Assembly: GCA_932294295.1 (NCBI GenBank)
Contig: OW028573.1
Span: 65,635,829-65,699,828 of the forward strand
Reading direction: 5' to 3'
Length of the DNA: 64,000 nt
From: Alitta virens
Taxonomy: Eukaryota > Annelida > Polychaeta > Phyllodocida > Nereididae
The position numbers were made by a program, and so were the translations under genes. The notes below the pieces were generated by a model. It was not told the DNA's origin, did not search any database, and saw only the letters and a program-made list of their open reading frames with translations. Each line of letters starts with the position of its first letter. Position 1 is the stretch's first letter. This document shows, one piece after another, positions 1-13,165 of the stretch.

Positions 1-3000
1 TTCGTGCAGGTGCACTTTTTATGGGTAGTGCTGACAGCCATTTACAGGGCTGGACCAGCCATGTGTCCCAGTTTCAGTCTCCTAGCTCCTTAAGGCCTCA
101 TGAATGACAAGGATGCTGTTGGCAGTAATTGCTGATGTGGATGCTGCTAATCACATTTAGCAGCTAACAACTTCTCCTCAATTATACTCTCCAAGCTTGT
201 ATGTCTGAGAGTACATAACAATATACATGTCTACTGGCACCTGAATTTTGGATAAGTGGCAAATGAACACAGTATATGGAATCAGCACATTTCTTGTATG
301 TTGCTGCACCTTAACACTTTGTGCCTTGTTCTGTGCAGCCAGAGCTTTCCTCTGAGACCACCTCAGGACAGAATGAAGTGTTTTGTAGACCAAACACATC
401 ACTGCAATGCTCGGAGACTGGCTAGGTCTTTAAGTGGATACATGGCTCTTACAAAGACGTGACTTTTTCACAAGCAGCTGGGTCGTCTGTCAAAGAGATT
501 CACTCGCACTTTCAGAAATATGTGTAGGAAGAAGAAATCGCTTGACATGAGCAAAGCTAAGCCACAGACAGATGGTGCAAAGTCATGTTCCTCGCAATAT
601 GTACAAGGGCAGCCTTGTGTGTGCTGCAAACAAGTCGTATATTGCAGTGAACATTGGGTGGTAGCTTGGTGACATGCTCTGTGCACTTATTGCAGTGGTA
701 CCGAGTGCTTGATAACAGGCACTTTAAACACCTGAGTCCTCTTTAATTACATCAATGTCAATCAAAACATCCATAGGGGCATTTGGTTTCATCTAATTGT
801 CTGAAAATGTTAATGTCATGCAATTGTCCCCCAGAAGAAACTTGTTTGTTGGTGGCACCTGGTTACAAAAAGCAATCAAAACATTTGAACAAATGGTTAT
901 TACTTTCTGTCTGTCCTGATTCAAATTCGCTAAGTCAAAGGTCATTAAAAATATCTACATATTTGTATAGTGAACTTGTAATTTGGAATAACTCAAGCAC
1001 CGAAGAGGAAGCAATGCTTTTCATCAACATACACTGTAAATGTTTCCTCCATTGCTAGGTAAATATCGAACAGTTCCTATGTCTTTTTCTCTTGCGTGTC
1101 TGCACTTGAGTATGTATTGTGAATGTTACAAAACAGATCAACAGTTATGGTGCAGGAAGAAAAGGATATTGATTTGGTCTGAGCGCATTGGTGTTTCACA
1201 GTCACCAGTGTCCCAAAATGAAGAGCCAATTTCCCAAAATATAAACAATTCTTGTCAATAAAGGAACAGATGAGTTTGACAGATAATTGTGGGCACTGTC
1301 CCTTAGCACACTTCTACTTGAACCATCTTTAGATGATGTATTATACCTTGTAATGCTAGCGGAACAGTGGTCACCTTGGCAAACAATGTTGAAGTTCCCA
1401 GGCTTTTAAAGTCCCTCTACCATCATATTGGTTAATTGCTATTGTTGGTAGATTTAAGCTGTGAAAGTCCTTCGAAGACTTCCAACCAACACTGAGTGTC
1501 TATCAAACACAATAATCAAAATTTTAGGATCATGTGTTGGTCAAACGTTTTGGCTGGTTGAGCAAATGCAATAGCTTTTAGAAAGTTGTTTTCACTGTTT
1601 TGAATCAAACAAACATAGGCAGAAGTTGTTTTTTTTGCGCACAACTCAACGTGTAACCACTAATATGCTGGGCACTCTAAAGTACTGCCAGCTATGCACC
1701 TTAATGAAAATATTATTGTACAATTAGAAATGAGTAAAGGATCCGGAGTTATGCTCTGTTGTCTCATTTTGTTTCCATCAAGTTTCTTTTCATCAGAGAC
1801 CTCAATAATAGCGTCTCCAGTTTTACAATGCGATGCTATCTGTCTTATATCTTGGAAAATGACAAATTCTTGCAACAAGCCGTCATTAGCAGTGTAAAGT
1901 GCTTTAAATCACCCTGGCGAGTGCCGGGATTCCCTCCCACCGTGAGATCAATTTGGGATAATATTACAGAGATAAGCGACACTTGAAGTGCTTAATTTTT
2001 GAGGGATATTCTGAGAGTGTCCGCAGATTTCTTTTCATTCAGTCCACTGTGAGTTTCTAAACGAAGGAAGTAATTTTGTTAAGGCCTACCTCCCGGCGCC
2101 TTTATTGTGCTGGTGTGAGGCTTGAGGAGGAACTGGGGTGACTGGGGGTCGCCTGGTGAGGGGACCCGGCTGCTCAATATGTTGAGCTGGCTGAAAGAAG
2201 AACGTGGATGGTATTGGGTGCAGCGCCTGTTGACTCACGCTGAAGCTGCTCTGTGTCTGCTGATATGCGGAGGTAGCGCGGGGGTTTCCAGTTTGCCAAA
2301 GGCATGTGATGGGGCCCTAATGAAATGACATCCATCTTGCAGCAGGGGGCTGCGAGGGTACTTGCCGAAGCGCTCTCTCTGTGCCTGTTTAGAGTTGCAG
2401 GCGGAGTGGACCATTCGAGAGGAAGGGGTGGGGGGAGGGGGGCGGCTGGTAGTCAAGGAAAGGTAGACAAGATGTCGCATGAAGAGTAGCAGACAGTTCC
2501 GCCCGCTGGGGGGGGGGGGGGGGGGGCTGAGGGCGCACATTCTACCTAGACACTCCATATTGGCCAAGCCGGAACCAGCCTCGTCTTTGATGCAGCTGTG
2601 CTGAGCTGCTGGCATGACCGGCTATTTGTGAAAGACTTGGTTGGCAAGCACATCTATCTGCGAGTGGGCTGCTGGGGCTTGGCCTGCCTCCCTGCCGTCG
2701 TGCTGATGGAGTTACAGGTCTTGGGAGCAGGGATGCTGAGCGCCTTATCCCTGCCGCATTCATCTGCTAGTCTGTTGCAGCAGCAGCAGCAGCAGCTGGC
2801 GCGCCCACATCCTCGCCGGGGGACCTTGCTAGGCTGGTGCTCCCTCTTCTGGCTACCTCCCTACTCACGTATCCTTGAAGCCCACCAACACACCCCGCTG
2901 CACTGCTTCTCTAATATTAAGCGCAGCCTCGCTCTCCGTCGCTAGGAGCAGGGGAAAAAAATCACTGGCCTGGAGCTGCCGCTCAAAATCTGCTGTTGAG

Positions 3001-5838
3001 CACTCGCTGTCTTCTGCTGCCTAGTTATAATATTCACGTTACATTCTAAAGTCTTCTTTGAAATCTCCCCAATAAGATATTACAATTCGTCCTTAGAATC
3101 AATGACACACACCCTGGAAGAGGCGGCTGCATATTGAGTTACAGTAGCCGGTGACAGCTGGTGGGAGACATGTCATACAATTAGAGCAGAGTGATGTTGT
3201 CTTCACTTGCTGGCTCATGATGAAGAAGCAAATGATGAAGAGGGCCGAGATAGCATCGTTTCTTGGGCTCATACAACCTCCTTTGCTACTGCAGCAGCAC
3301 CAGCACTGCTTCTTCAGTTGCGGCTGCCAAGATGTCCTGCAACCCAAGCCGCCCAGTGCAAAAGGTCACCGCGACCAAAAGGGCTTCATCTTCAGACTTG
3401 CCTAGCCACAATCCCGTGCTTCTGTTTCATTGTCGATCGATTAAGCCATGTTACGCTGTTTAAACAGTTGTGGCAGTTTGTCCACCGGTCATTGGAGTCT
3501 AATTGGAGGACTCGTTGCGGTGGCCTGCCTAAGCTATTACACTAATGCTGCCGCGGTAGAAGCATCAGTTGCAGCCATCCTAGTCACTTTGATTGCCAAT
3601 GTACAATGAAGCGACCAATTTGGCAGATCGCTGGTAGAGAGTTAAGAACCTCGGCGTTCTTCAACACAGATGAACTATCTTAATGTTCGCGAATAAGCAG
3701 ATGGTTTGGCAGTGGTCTGGCCTGTTGATTGCCGTTTTGGCAACCAAGGGCATTTGTATTACCCCTGTGGCAAGCCTTGCGTTATTGTTGTGCAATGAAT
3801 ATCCGGCACTGCAAACGGACCAGTGGCTCTTACTGCAGCAGCAGCGGCCATGGCGCTGTTTGGCTAGACTGTTATTGCAAGAGTGTTTCACGAAGCGCGC
3901 ACACTGCGATGAAATTGGACCAGGGATGAGAAGAAGAAGAAGAGGAGGAGAAAGAAATCACCTTGGAAGCAACGGCCCCTGCGCCACCCTCACTTGCGTT
4001 CTTTGCCAAAAGAGATTAGGGCGCAGCGAACGTCAAGGTCATTTGTGGCTGTTAGCGCGATCAGTTTCGGGTGACAGGGCTGGGACTGTCAGGGGGAGAG
4101 TCGGGTGATTTAGGCAATGTCTCCATCAAAACAGGACCTTCTCCGACCCTTGCTTATAAGCCCTGCACTCTAGCAGCCACTGAAGGCCAGTATACGATCA
4201 TGGCAACAGATAAATCAATGAAGTCTAGTTGGGGAACAAGTCTTTGTTGGTGATGGAGGGTGGAGGCGAGGCATTAATGAGGCGACTCCCATAAAGTTGC
4301 TGTCTCACAGGCAGCGGCAGTGGGGCCTGATGGACTTGGTCATATAATGGGCAGCCGATTAGACCGGCCATTATGGCGTGGTCGTATCACGTCGATTATT
4401 GGCTGGTGAGGTGATCTGCTAGGAAGCCATGACTACAGCCAGCCCCCATTGGTTGCTTGCTGCTGCCCCTGTGTGCACGTGCTGGGGCCCGCAGGTGAGC
4501 CAAGCGCCCAGGTAATCCCGCTCGATGCCGCCGGAATTTGCCGAGCTGAGCCGAGCTCACAGATTAGTCTGACCGGATGGCTGCAGACAGGCTGAGTGAT
4601 GTGCGTTACCTGGTGCTATGCAGCCTCCTCTGCCTCTCTGTCTGCCTGCCTTTCCTCTCTTATTGATCCCTGCTCGCCTGACCTGCACAATAGCACCCAC
4701 CCGTCCCTTCCACCCCTGCTTCACATTGCCCCTAGGTGGCAGCCCTGTCCCTTGTCTAACCCCCTCCCTCCAATATTCCCTGAATAGCAAGCCAAAGGGG
4801 TAGAGTTGCCATGGAGGCCAATAGCCCCTCTCTCTGCCACCCCTTTGTGGGTATCCTTCATATCTTAACACAGTTCTTCTACCGGCAATGTTGACCTCTA
4901 AATAAGAGCAATGCTCAATTAATCTACCTGCTCAAGTTTAAGAACAACTTAACAGCTATAATTAAGACTATTAGCAGGACCTCGTATTTCTGCGACCACT
5001 TAACTACATAACACACTTGCATGGTAACACATCTGCTTATATCCCAATATGGCTCCATGGTAATTCATGCATTTTCATTAACACTTTCAGGAGTTGGCCA
5101 CCACCTTGTTGAACTATGAGTAACCCCGCTAGTCTGTTGATGACCCAGAGGGCCTGGCATGCACCCCTTTTATTACAGTGGGCGCCTAGTCATCGGTCCA
5201 TAGTTCATGACTCAGTGCCTATAGTACTGCACCCAGTGCATAGCCATATAATGTGGTCTTCCCAATGTTCATCATTATACCACATCACCAGTAGCCTGTA
5301 CCCTCTTATGTGGTCATTGATTTCTGTCCATGTGGCCTTGGGATATTATGTTTATCCCCATACATGTGATTCTCACTAGCACTAGACTTAACCCTTGTTT
5401 GGCATCCCCGGGAACATCTGACCCTGCGTGCAGATGATTATCCATGTATTAAACATGACTTCAGCACCTCTGGCTGCTGGACTGGTTAAAATACAGTGGC
5501 CAGATTAAGATGGATAATGTTTGGTTAATGTCTACTTGGTGTAGTTCATCATTTAAAGATGGTGAATTGATTCAACTTAGTGCAGAGGATTAAGAATTTA
5601 GGCCTACTGTTATTATTTATTGGTCTGTAGTTAAAAACTAATTCACTGATTTCTGCAAAAATCCATTGTATGTTGAGCCTTTTCACAATCAACTGAAACG
5701 TAAGAATTGTATAGTGTACAGGAACCCAGTGGCCCCAAAGATTAATATTGTAGGACTACTGCACTTAACATTCTCTCCATAACATATGCCTTAGTTTTTA
5801 CAAGTCCTTCATGTGATCACTTCTTTCTTTTTACACAG
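1..5838. other. Non-coding stretch upstream of the first visible NOL4 exon
   Basis: I find no convincing exon here. The exon at 5839 begins with a split codon after a pyrimidine-rich acceptor (ttctttttacacag), so this stretch is most likely a NOL4 intron, with the N-terminal exons upstream of the window. About 2090-2950 and 4430-4860 are richer in G+C than the surroundings and carry a short CAG run near 2778-2795 and a poly-G run. Open frames in these parts have no recognisable family features. The AT-rich part near 4900-5100 has TAATTA-like motifs and could hold enhancers, but that is only a guess. Confidence 0.5.
2508..2526. repeat. Poly-G tract (19 nt)
   Basis: Uninterrupted run of G. Similar runs occur at about 19238-19248, 41965-41986 and 49584-49601. 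Such tracts can form G-quadruplexes and are prone to length error in assembly. Confidence 0.9.
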
Positions 5839-8800
5839 AGACGGAGACCACGACGTCAGTGACGGGTGCCGGGGAGCAGCAGAGGGAGTTGGAAGCGACG
5901 TCACTCGTCATCACGAACGTCATGACGGCCAAGACGGAGAGCGAGTGCCCTGTCAACATGACAGAACGCAACGGAACAACGTCATCGAGCAGCGAGGTCA
6001 CCGAGGCGCCCTTCAACCGGACAGCAACGAGCGTCAAACAGGAGGACAGAGGTCACCCTGAGAGGAAGCGCAGGGCCAGCAATGAAAGTGTGCGTGTCTC
6101 CAAAATAACATACATCTTTTCTCGTTACCACTTTGGCCTTTTCGTCTTTGTGTTGTTTATGTTAGCGCTTGCATGGACTTCTTGGAACTGCCTGGGTTGG
6201 CAAACGAGAACAGTGACCCACCAAGGCTCAAATGAACCTTCCATAAATAAATGGCATTATATATACCACTATTACACACCACTATAATAACAAAAGAAAA
6301 ATATATTTATATTACGTTTACACTATAACAAAAGTGACATACCACTCGTAATTAGCACTGACCTGGTTGTCTTTCTATTATTACAATAAGCATGCAGACA
6401 CCAGTTACATTTACTGACATGTTTCTATCAGCTCCTATATCCATAAATAATTCATCACTGCATTATATGTATGTCATATTTACTTAATAACCTGAGCATT
6501 TATAATTCAGAATTCGACAAGAGCGAGTGAGAATGGTCTTGGGGATGATGTTAAGGAAGATGAAGAGGAAGATGAGAATGAAGAAGATGAAAAAATGTCA
6601 AATGGAACTGAATATGACCCAGAGCGACTCAAGGCTTTCAATGTACGTCACCTCATCATGTTTCTGTAGCTCACATATACATGTATATTTTAAGGTTTTC
6701 TAATGGTTTTCGTATAACCAAAATTCCGAGTTATATAGTTTTACCTCCAATGTTATTTCAAGTGTGTCAAAAATGTGCACCTAATACAGATTGATATAGT
6801 CTTATGATTCAAGTATGCAATTGAGAGACCATTAATTTACACTATGTTTCACTAAGTTTTGTCCAGTAACGGTTATAAAATGACAAGGAGTTCTTTTATA
6901 TAAACTGCATTTATTTCATTATGGGATTCAGGTATGCATGCAATTAACAGTGACAATTTGTACTATGTTGCATTGTTGCACTTAATTTAGTCAATATTGT
7001 TTAACTAAGTTGTGTCTATCAATTTCACTCCCTGATCACCAAAGTATAGCGACTACATATTTTATAGACTTATGTTGTAACACATCTGTTTCTCATTTAC
7101 TTAATACTTTCCTTCTTTGACAGATGTTCGTCAGACTATTTGTGGATGAGAATCTGGACCGGATGGTTCCCATCTCCAAACAACCAAAGGACAAGATCCA
7201 GGCCATCCTTGACGCTTGTGATCGACAATTTCCGGAATTTCACGAACGAGCACGAAAGAGAATCCGAACGTACCTCAAATCATGTCGACGCATGCGCAGA
7301 TCTAAGGATGGCTGGGAATCTGTAAGTACCTTTATAGATAATATAACATTTAAATAAAAGATTATCGATAATTTAACAGTATATATGAGCTTAATTTTAC
7401 AGAAAAGTTTATCTTATCTATCTATCTATCTATCTATCATAGCCTGTACCTGAAAAGCTGTCACCATCTGTAAATAATGCAGGTTAATAGTGCCAAAAAT
7501 GTAATAAGTATAAAAACATACAATGTGTGTATAAATTGTGTCTGAAAGGGAACCTATATTGACAGCATGACCCTTTTTACTGAAATTTTGTGACACAAAA
7601 TCATTATGATTACTATATACAAAAATCATCTGTGATGCACGTCATTATTTAACAACCCAATGTGATGCAAATATGATTTGATGAGTGATGGTGAATGTTA
7701 CAGATGCGGCCCACCCCTCCACACCTGACATCTGCAGCTGCTGAATCATTGCTTGCCCAGGCCTGTGAAAATGAGAGCAACAATGCTAAAAGGATGAGGA
7801 TGGGCCTAGAGCCTTTACCTGTGAGTATAGCAGCACACTTATAAGTCATTGGAATGAAATAGTCATTTTGAAATGAACATTTGTAGCATCTTATATAAAT
7901 TGAAGAATCTAGTAGAAGTCAGAAGATATTTGACCTGTCTCTGCTCGGGAACCTTGAAGCAGCTCGCACATTTTTAGTCACTATAGATGGCGCTGGCGAT
8001 CGACTTGTAGACTGTTGCTTAATATTTTGTTGGGAAGTTTGAAATTCCTGATACTTTAAACATCTGTACTATTTTATAGCAACTATATATTTAATTTATT
8101 TATTCTTGTAGTAGAATTGCTATTTCAGACACTTTGAGCAACATTGTGTTTCATTATCATCTTCATTCTTCACACTGTTCTGTGTGGATGTATTAAGAGT
8201 TTATTTTTGAGTGATTGCATTGAGAGTGGTGTTGCATTGAGAGAGATGCATGGATGTGTGAGTGTGGTCAGTTGATGCAGAAGTTTTGTTTACCCCAGGT
8301 GATGAATCGCAAGGTTGACTTGTTGCAGGCTAGCTCAGTTCAGGCAAGCCAGAGCCAACAGACTTCCCCCCAGTCCCAGCCCTCCCCATCTTCTCAACGT
8401 AATTCGCCACAAACTTCGTCATCATCTACGTCATCATCCGGAACGATGTCGTCATCATCATCTTCTTCATCCGCAGCTGAGAGACCTGCTCCTGCCTCCG
8501 AATACCACAATTCAAGTCCATCTGGCTTCAGACCTCCCCATGAACTTCCTTCGCCTTTCTTCTCAAATTCTAATGGCATCTTCAGACCAGGGTTCCCCAC
8601 CTACCAACCCCCTGCGCACCACCACCCTCCTGTAGTGCATGCTGCTGCCGCTGCTGCTGCTGCCAACTCAATGCACAATGGAAATGGTAAGTGTAAGTGA
8701 TTTCTTTTAAAAATCAATAACATCATAAATAGCCCCATGCCCTTGTTTATATTACCTGCATGTATTATTGTGTAAGCATTGATATTATTGAGCCAACAAT

Positions 8801-9039
8801 TTGGCTTGCACCTGAGTCAGTTGTCTCAGGCCTGCACAATGCATATAGTTAATGTAGTACATGGTCTTTTTCCAGGGCCAACAGACCTCAGCATGAAGAA
8901 GTCAGGGTCCTCCAAGAACCAGCTGAACCCCACAGAGGTCAGCACCATCAAACAACTGATTGCTGGCTACAGGGAATCTGCCGCATTCCTCTACCGGTCA
9001 GCAGACGAACTAGAGCAGCTTCTTTTGCAACAAAATTGA
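5839..9039 (+). CDS. NOL4: Nucleolar protein 4-like (NOL4/NOL4L), C-terminal 415 residues
   Basis: Six exons fit GT-AG sites and keep one frame: 5839-6089, 6511-6642, 7124-7321, 7704-7820, 8299-8686 and 8876-9039 (stop). The acidic stretch [12 protein letters not shown] leads into the family hallmark [27 protein letters not shown], then a basic block [18 protein letters not shown] (likely nuclear localisation signal) and [14 protein letters not shown] Gln/Ser/Pro/Ala-rich linker follows. The C-terminus holds GPTDLSMKK and the conserved tail [20 protein letters not shown]. Order and spacing match vertebrate NOL4 and NOL4L, which are nuclear proteins of poorly known function. PTDLS fits the PxDLS consensus for CtBP corepressors. 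The N-terminal part, including the conserved N-terminal region of vertebrate NOL4, is not in the window. The donor at 6090 (gtgcgt) was chosen by phase; a neighbouring GT at 6096 is possible. Confidence 0.93.
7414..7438. repeat. ATCT tetranucleotide microsatellite
   Basis: Perfect (ATCT)n run in a NOL4 intron. A second short ATCT run is at about 20060-20080 in the GAREM intron, and AT dinucleotide runs are at about 19189-19213 and 52621-52643. Confidence 0.85.
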
Positions 9040-10855
9040 GCGCAGAATCTTCCTTTTCAAGAAAGTGTGCCAGGGGAAGACGGATTGCTGCATATTTACA
9101 GGTGAAGCACAAAAAAAAGCCTCCTGCTAATTTCCTTCCAGCCAGAATATGGCATGGTCGTGGAAATCGTGCTGAATGCAACAAATCAGGAAGGAACTGC
9201 AACAAACGGCAGGTGGCAGTGCAGTGCAGGACTAGCACCGCCAAGGGGCGTCATATGCGAAATTCCTCGTGCTTCGTGCATTAATAATTGAGGAGGAAGT
9301 TTTTCCTACGTTAGCGACGTCGTTTAATTATATAAGAAGAACATTCCTGTCTGGCAGCACACAATTATTCACGATAATCCTCGTCTTGAGGGTTCTCATA
9401 GTTTTTTTTTTCACTGTTTTACAAATGGTCGTCCTTTATTATAATCAATTACTCTGTAAAATTGTGATGAACTCTAGCTTGCTGCGTGAAGGTTACAATT
9501 GCCTTAATGTATCCAATTCAATGATGGGTTACGTAGTTGCAGTTGAATTGTTTTGATCAATGTCACTCAGTTGAATGTTTCTAGTCACAATGTTGCAAAA
9601 AGAATTTTCTCTGTAGATGAAGTAAGTGCCTATTAACACTTTCCTATAACAGAAGGTACATATGGAAAAAGTTGACTTAATCCATGTACACTATACTAAC
9701 AAAAATACTTTAATAACTCACCCTCTAGTCATTCTTTGGTGCATTCCTTTTTTTTACATAAACATTTTGGCATATTCTTGCATTTTATTTTGTGTTATAT
9801 AAATCTCATTTCAATAATACATCAATCAGAAGTAAGAAAAAAAAAAGTACACAATGTTACTTTTTTTCTCTGTTATATCTTATGCAAAAATTGGTGTTGA
9901 ACATTTCATGAAGTCTTTGCAATAATTACATGCTTTCACTGGATATCATTATCGGGGTGGTTCCATCATTTAGCAAACATAGGATGACCTAATTATTGTG
10001 GTAGATGTTTCTTGCAAATTGGTGTTCTAGCCATGAATAGTTTTGAGATCTACCACAGATCTTCACATATTATATATATATTCAATTTATCCTAGAAATA
10101 TTTCAGGGATGAAGCTGTGATCATTATTCCTAAGTCTTTGTTATGTTGGTATTATGATATATACATTATATATATATATGGAGTTTCTTGTACATCTTGT
10201 ATACATATTCCACTGTAATATAGTTATATTAGACGTGACCAAATATTTACAAAATGTGTTGTGCGAGGAGCTTTTTTCTAAAAACTGAAAGATTGAGCAT
10301 CTTTCTTACTGTGAATACTACGAATCATGTAAACTGTTATTTGAATACATAATCTAGTCCATTTATATTTATAGCAAACTATGGTCAGACTGGGGTAAAA
10401 TGGCCAATTGCTAAATTTGGGGAATGGGTTCGTTGTTTGCTTTAGTTCTTGCCATAATATTCCTCAATTATTTACTGTAGATTAATTATTATTGACAATG
10501 TGCAATGAATATGACTATTTATACAAAAATACACTGCCTTATTTATTATTGTTCTATTTATACGATTGTGCTAATTTAAATGACCTTGACGAATTGTATT
10601 TATTATCTACATTCCGGCCGTGTAATTTATTTACTTATTTATTCCACGAGAGTATTCTTGCCTTTCTGGGGTTTCAACATGCATATATTATTATTGACCA
10701 AGCATCGATGTCATTGCATGCTTTTGATTGACAGTTGTGTTATTAATTAATATGATGGTGACGTCATTCAATTTTGTGGTAGTCTTGTGTTTGCAAATTA
10801 TTGTCTCAATTCATGGTGAACAAAAAGGAATTTAATAAACATACCAATGAAAAAT
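9040..10855 (+). other. Probable NOL4 3' UTR
   Basis: About 1.8 kb of AT-rich sequence follows the NOL4 stop with no exon-like structure. It ends near an AATAAA at 10834-10839, the first well-placed signal before the next gene. The length fits long 3' UTRs of neural regulatory genes. Extent is inferred. Confidence 0.55.
10834..10839 (+). terminator. Candidate poly(A) signal for NOL4
   Basis: AATAAA in the context tttaataaac, about 1.8 kb after the stop. Other A/T-rich hexamers exist upstream, so usage is uncertain. Confidence 0.5.
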
Positions 10856-10859
10856 ATAT

Positions 10860-11359
10860 ATTTTGTCATATTTTTATGCTAAAACCTAAGGCCTGCCCTA
10901 GAGTTTTACCAGTTACATATAAAACGTGCTTAAACAAATACAAAGTACAGAACTTCAGAGGTACAACATAGAAGTTGTAATTACAAATTCGGTTACACGC
11001 CAATACTTGCCAGGGCGTTTTTAAGGCCTATTTACCACTATTCAAACACCCTTTAAATGCAGCATTTTATAATACAAATGGAACGAAAAATAGTTGGCAT
11101 GGAAACTCTTAAGTGCCCCCCAGATCTGCATTCTTTGCGAACTATGTCAAGGTATGCATTGCACTTTTAAAAAAACCCCCCTCTGAGGCTGATCGACCCA
11201 CATATCCAACAGACGGGAACGCCATGAGTGGCATTAAAACGTGTTCCAGCTGTACCCTTTGTTGTCATAATGAGTTTTCTCAAAATACGACAAGGAAGTA
11301 ACGTCACATTAAGCTAGTGTCAGCTCTAAACAGTATTATTTCACAATATCGAACGCAAT
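10860..11359. other. Intergenic gap, 5' side of the first CABIT gene
   Basis: No gene recognised. This should include the promoter and 5' UTR of the gene starting at 11360, but no diagnostic core promoter element stands out. Confidence 0.5.
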
Positions 11360-13165
11360 ATGGAAAATTACATATGGTCAGACACCTGCAAAAAGCCTGC
11401 AGATTACTTACATGACTTCAAAGGTCCAGAGATGATCAAGATGACCTTCGATGGGGATCCACTTGACCTTGGACCAATTGTGGACACCAAGAAGCCTTTC
11501 CTATTATACTCCCATCGAAGGAGGACCAAGGTTTATGCAGATTTGGTTGAATGGGATGAGAGGAACAGACGTTATGTCAAAAGTGGGCCATCAGTGGAAA
11601 TACCTAAAGATTATATAGGTGAGTATATGTATCACATTTCAAAAATGGTTTCAACTAGGTCATTATAAATTCATAACATCTACGTAATACCTTCCTTAAA
11701 GCCTTAAAAACCAATTTTGTTATCATGTTTAGTAGAAGAAGCGCCAAACTTTAAAATACTTGACATGTCTAACATATAATTAAAGCATTACATAAAATGT
11801 ATCCTTTTTTGATTATTACAATTTAAACAAAAGCTTTTACTTAATAAGTGTGGATTAACATGGATCTTTACGCAATGTTCTGATAGGATTCATGCATTGT
11901 TTAGAAATTTACACATGTTAAATTTTGTTTTCTCTGTTGCATGATATTCTTGTCCTACTTCATGTTATTTTGACACGACATTCGGAGCCAATTGACAAAT
12001 TCACAAACTGCAAAGACATACAAAAAACGATGTGAAACTGAGTGAGTCCTTTATTCCAGGTTGGTTCGAAGTAATGCCAGAAGGGGGAGCGGATATTTCC
12101 TGTTTGACGTCATTGTCGGAAGTGCACCAGACCGGATGTGAGTGTTTCCTGACCAGAACAGCACTTCATGGCTTCACGGTGATAGAACTTCACAGGGAAA
12201 ATTACACCCAGGATGTAGAGCTGGGCACAGAACACCAGATACCTCCAGGAGAAGTGCTGAAAATCACAAGAACATGCAGCAAGCAGTGGAAGACGACCAG
12301 CCCTACCTCAGAAAACAAGGCAGAGACCAAATTTCTAGAGTGTGTGGATTTCCATGGAGCGAAGATCGCCATCTCTCTCGCCCACCCTGGTCAGTTCAAC
12401 ATCGTTGCAAGTACTTATGACACAACAAACCCATACGCTGTTTACCAGATCAGCAGTCTCATTGGTGCAATAGAAATCCCAGCAGTGGTTAACCTGGTGT
12501 TCGGTTGGATGCCAAGAGTATCCAATACCAACCAATTCAAAGGCTACTTCAGACTCAAAGAATGCAAGAGACCAAACTCTTACATCCTTCATCAAGTTAA
12601 CAATGACAAGGTTATTCTGACAGAACTCCCATTTGATGCAGATTTCAGCATCACCACAGCCCAAAACAAAGAAGCCATCCACTCCAGCAGGCCTTTCAGA
12701 AAGGCTATTTATTTCTGTAGGGATAGGGTGTATCCATTTGCTGTCAATGTCAAAGGTTTAGAGCAATCATATAGACTAGAAAATGATAGTGGAAATAGCA
12801 CAAATGGAAGTAGCACAAATGGAAGTCGTTCCAAAGCCGCGTTGATGCCACAACCGACAGACATGAACGCCTTTCGTAGGTCTGACGTCTACCCGCCATT
12901 AGAAACACAACTGGTTGCAGAATTCTGGTCACTGACTTTCAAAGACCCAGAGTCTGTGTTAGGAACAATAGAGTTAGAGGCACCGGGTGAATCAACAGAC
13001 AGTGAACCAGGAAAACAAAGTCCCATGAGCACAATCAGAAGACAAGCTCGTCGGAGAGTTAGAGAACAGTTCGGTATGACAGACAACGAACCAAGCATTG
13101 ATGGTCCGAATACTAGGAAGCCGAAGAGGATAGAAGAGATAGCACTGAGGGAAGCAAGGTGCTGA
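11360..13165 (+). CDS. GAREM-family CABIT protein lacking a SAM domain, 454 aa
   Basis: Two exons: 11360-11618 (ATG, donor gtgagt) and 12060-13165 (acceptor tttattccag). The phase-1 join gives DYI-G-WFEV, and the total is 455 codons including the stop. Exon 1 encodes the start of the CABIT domain (KKPFLLYSHRRRTKVYADL), and exon 2 the rest (GCECFLTRTALHGFTVIEL; IEIPAVVNLVFGWMPR). CABIT is the cysteine-containing all-beta module of THEMIS and GAREM. GAREM proteins are cytoplasmic adaptors linking receptor tyrosine kinases to GRB2 and MAPK signalling. The gene downstream at 17555 has the same intron position and phase and a similar exon 1, so the two are tandem paralogs. This copy ends in a basic tail (RRQARRRVREQF) with no SAM domain and no long tyrosine/proline-rich region. 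It may therefore bind different partners or act as a short regulatory form. Confidence 0.85.

Noticed and set aside
2122..2945. Several 70-126-residue open frames in a GC-richer stretch
   Set aside because: They overlap on both strands, lack splice context and domain features, and contain simple-sequence runs.
3151..4253. Open frames rich in Cys, Gln and Leu
   Set aside because: Translation of CAG/CTG-rich sequence in overlapping frames, with no family resemblance.
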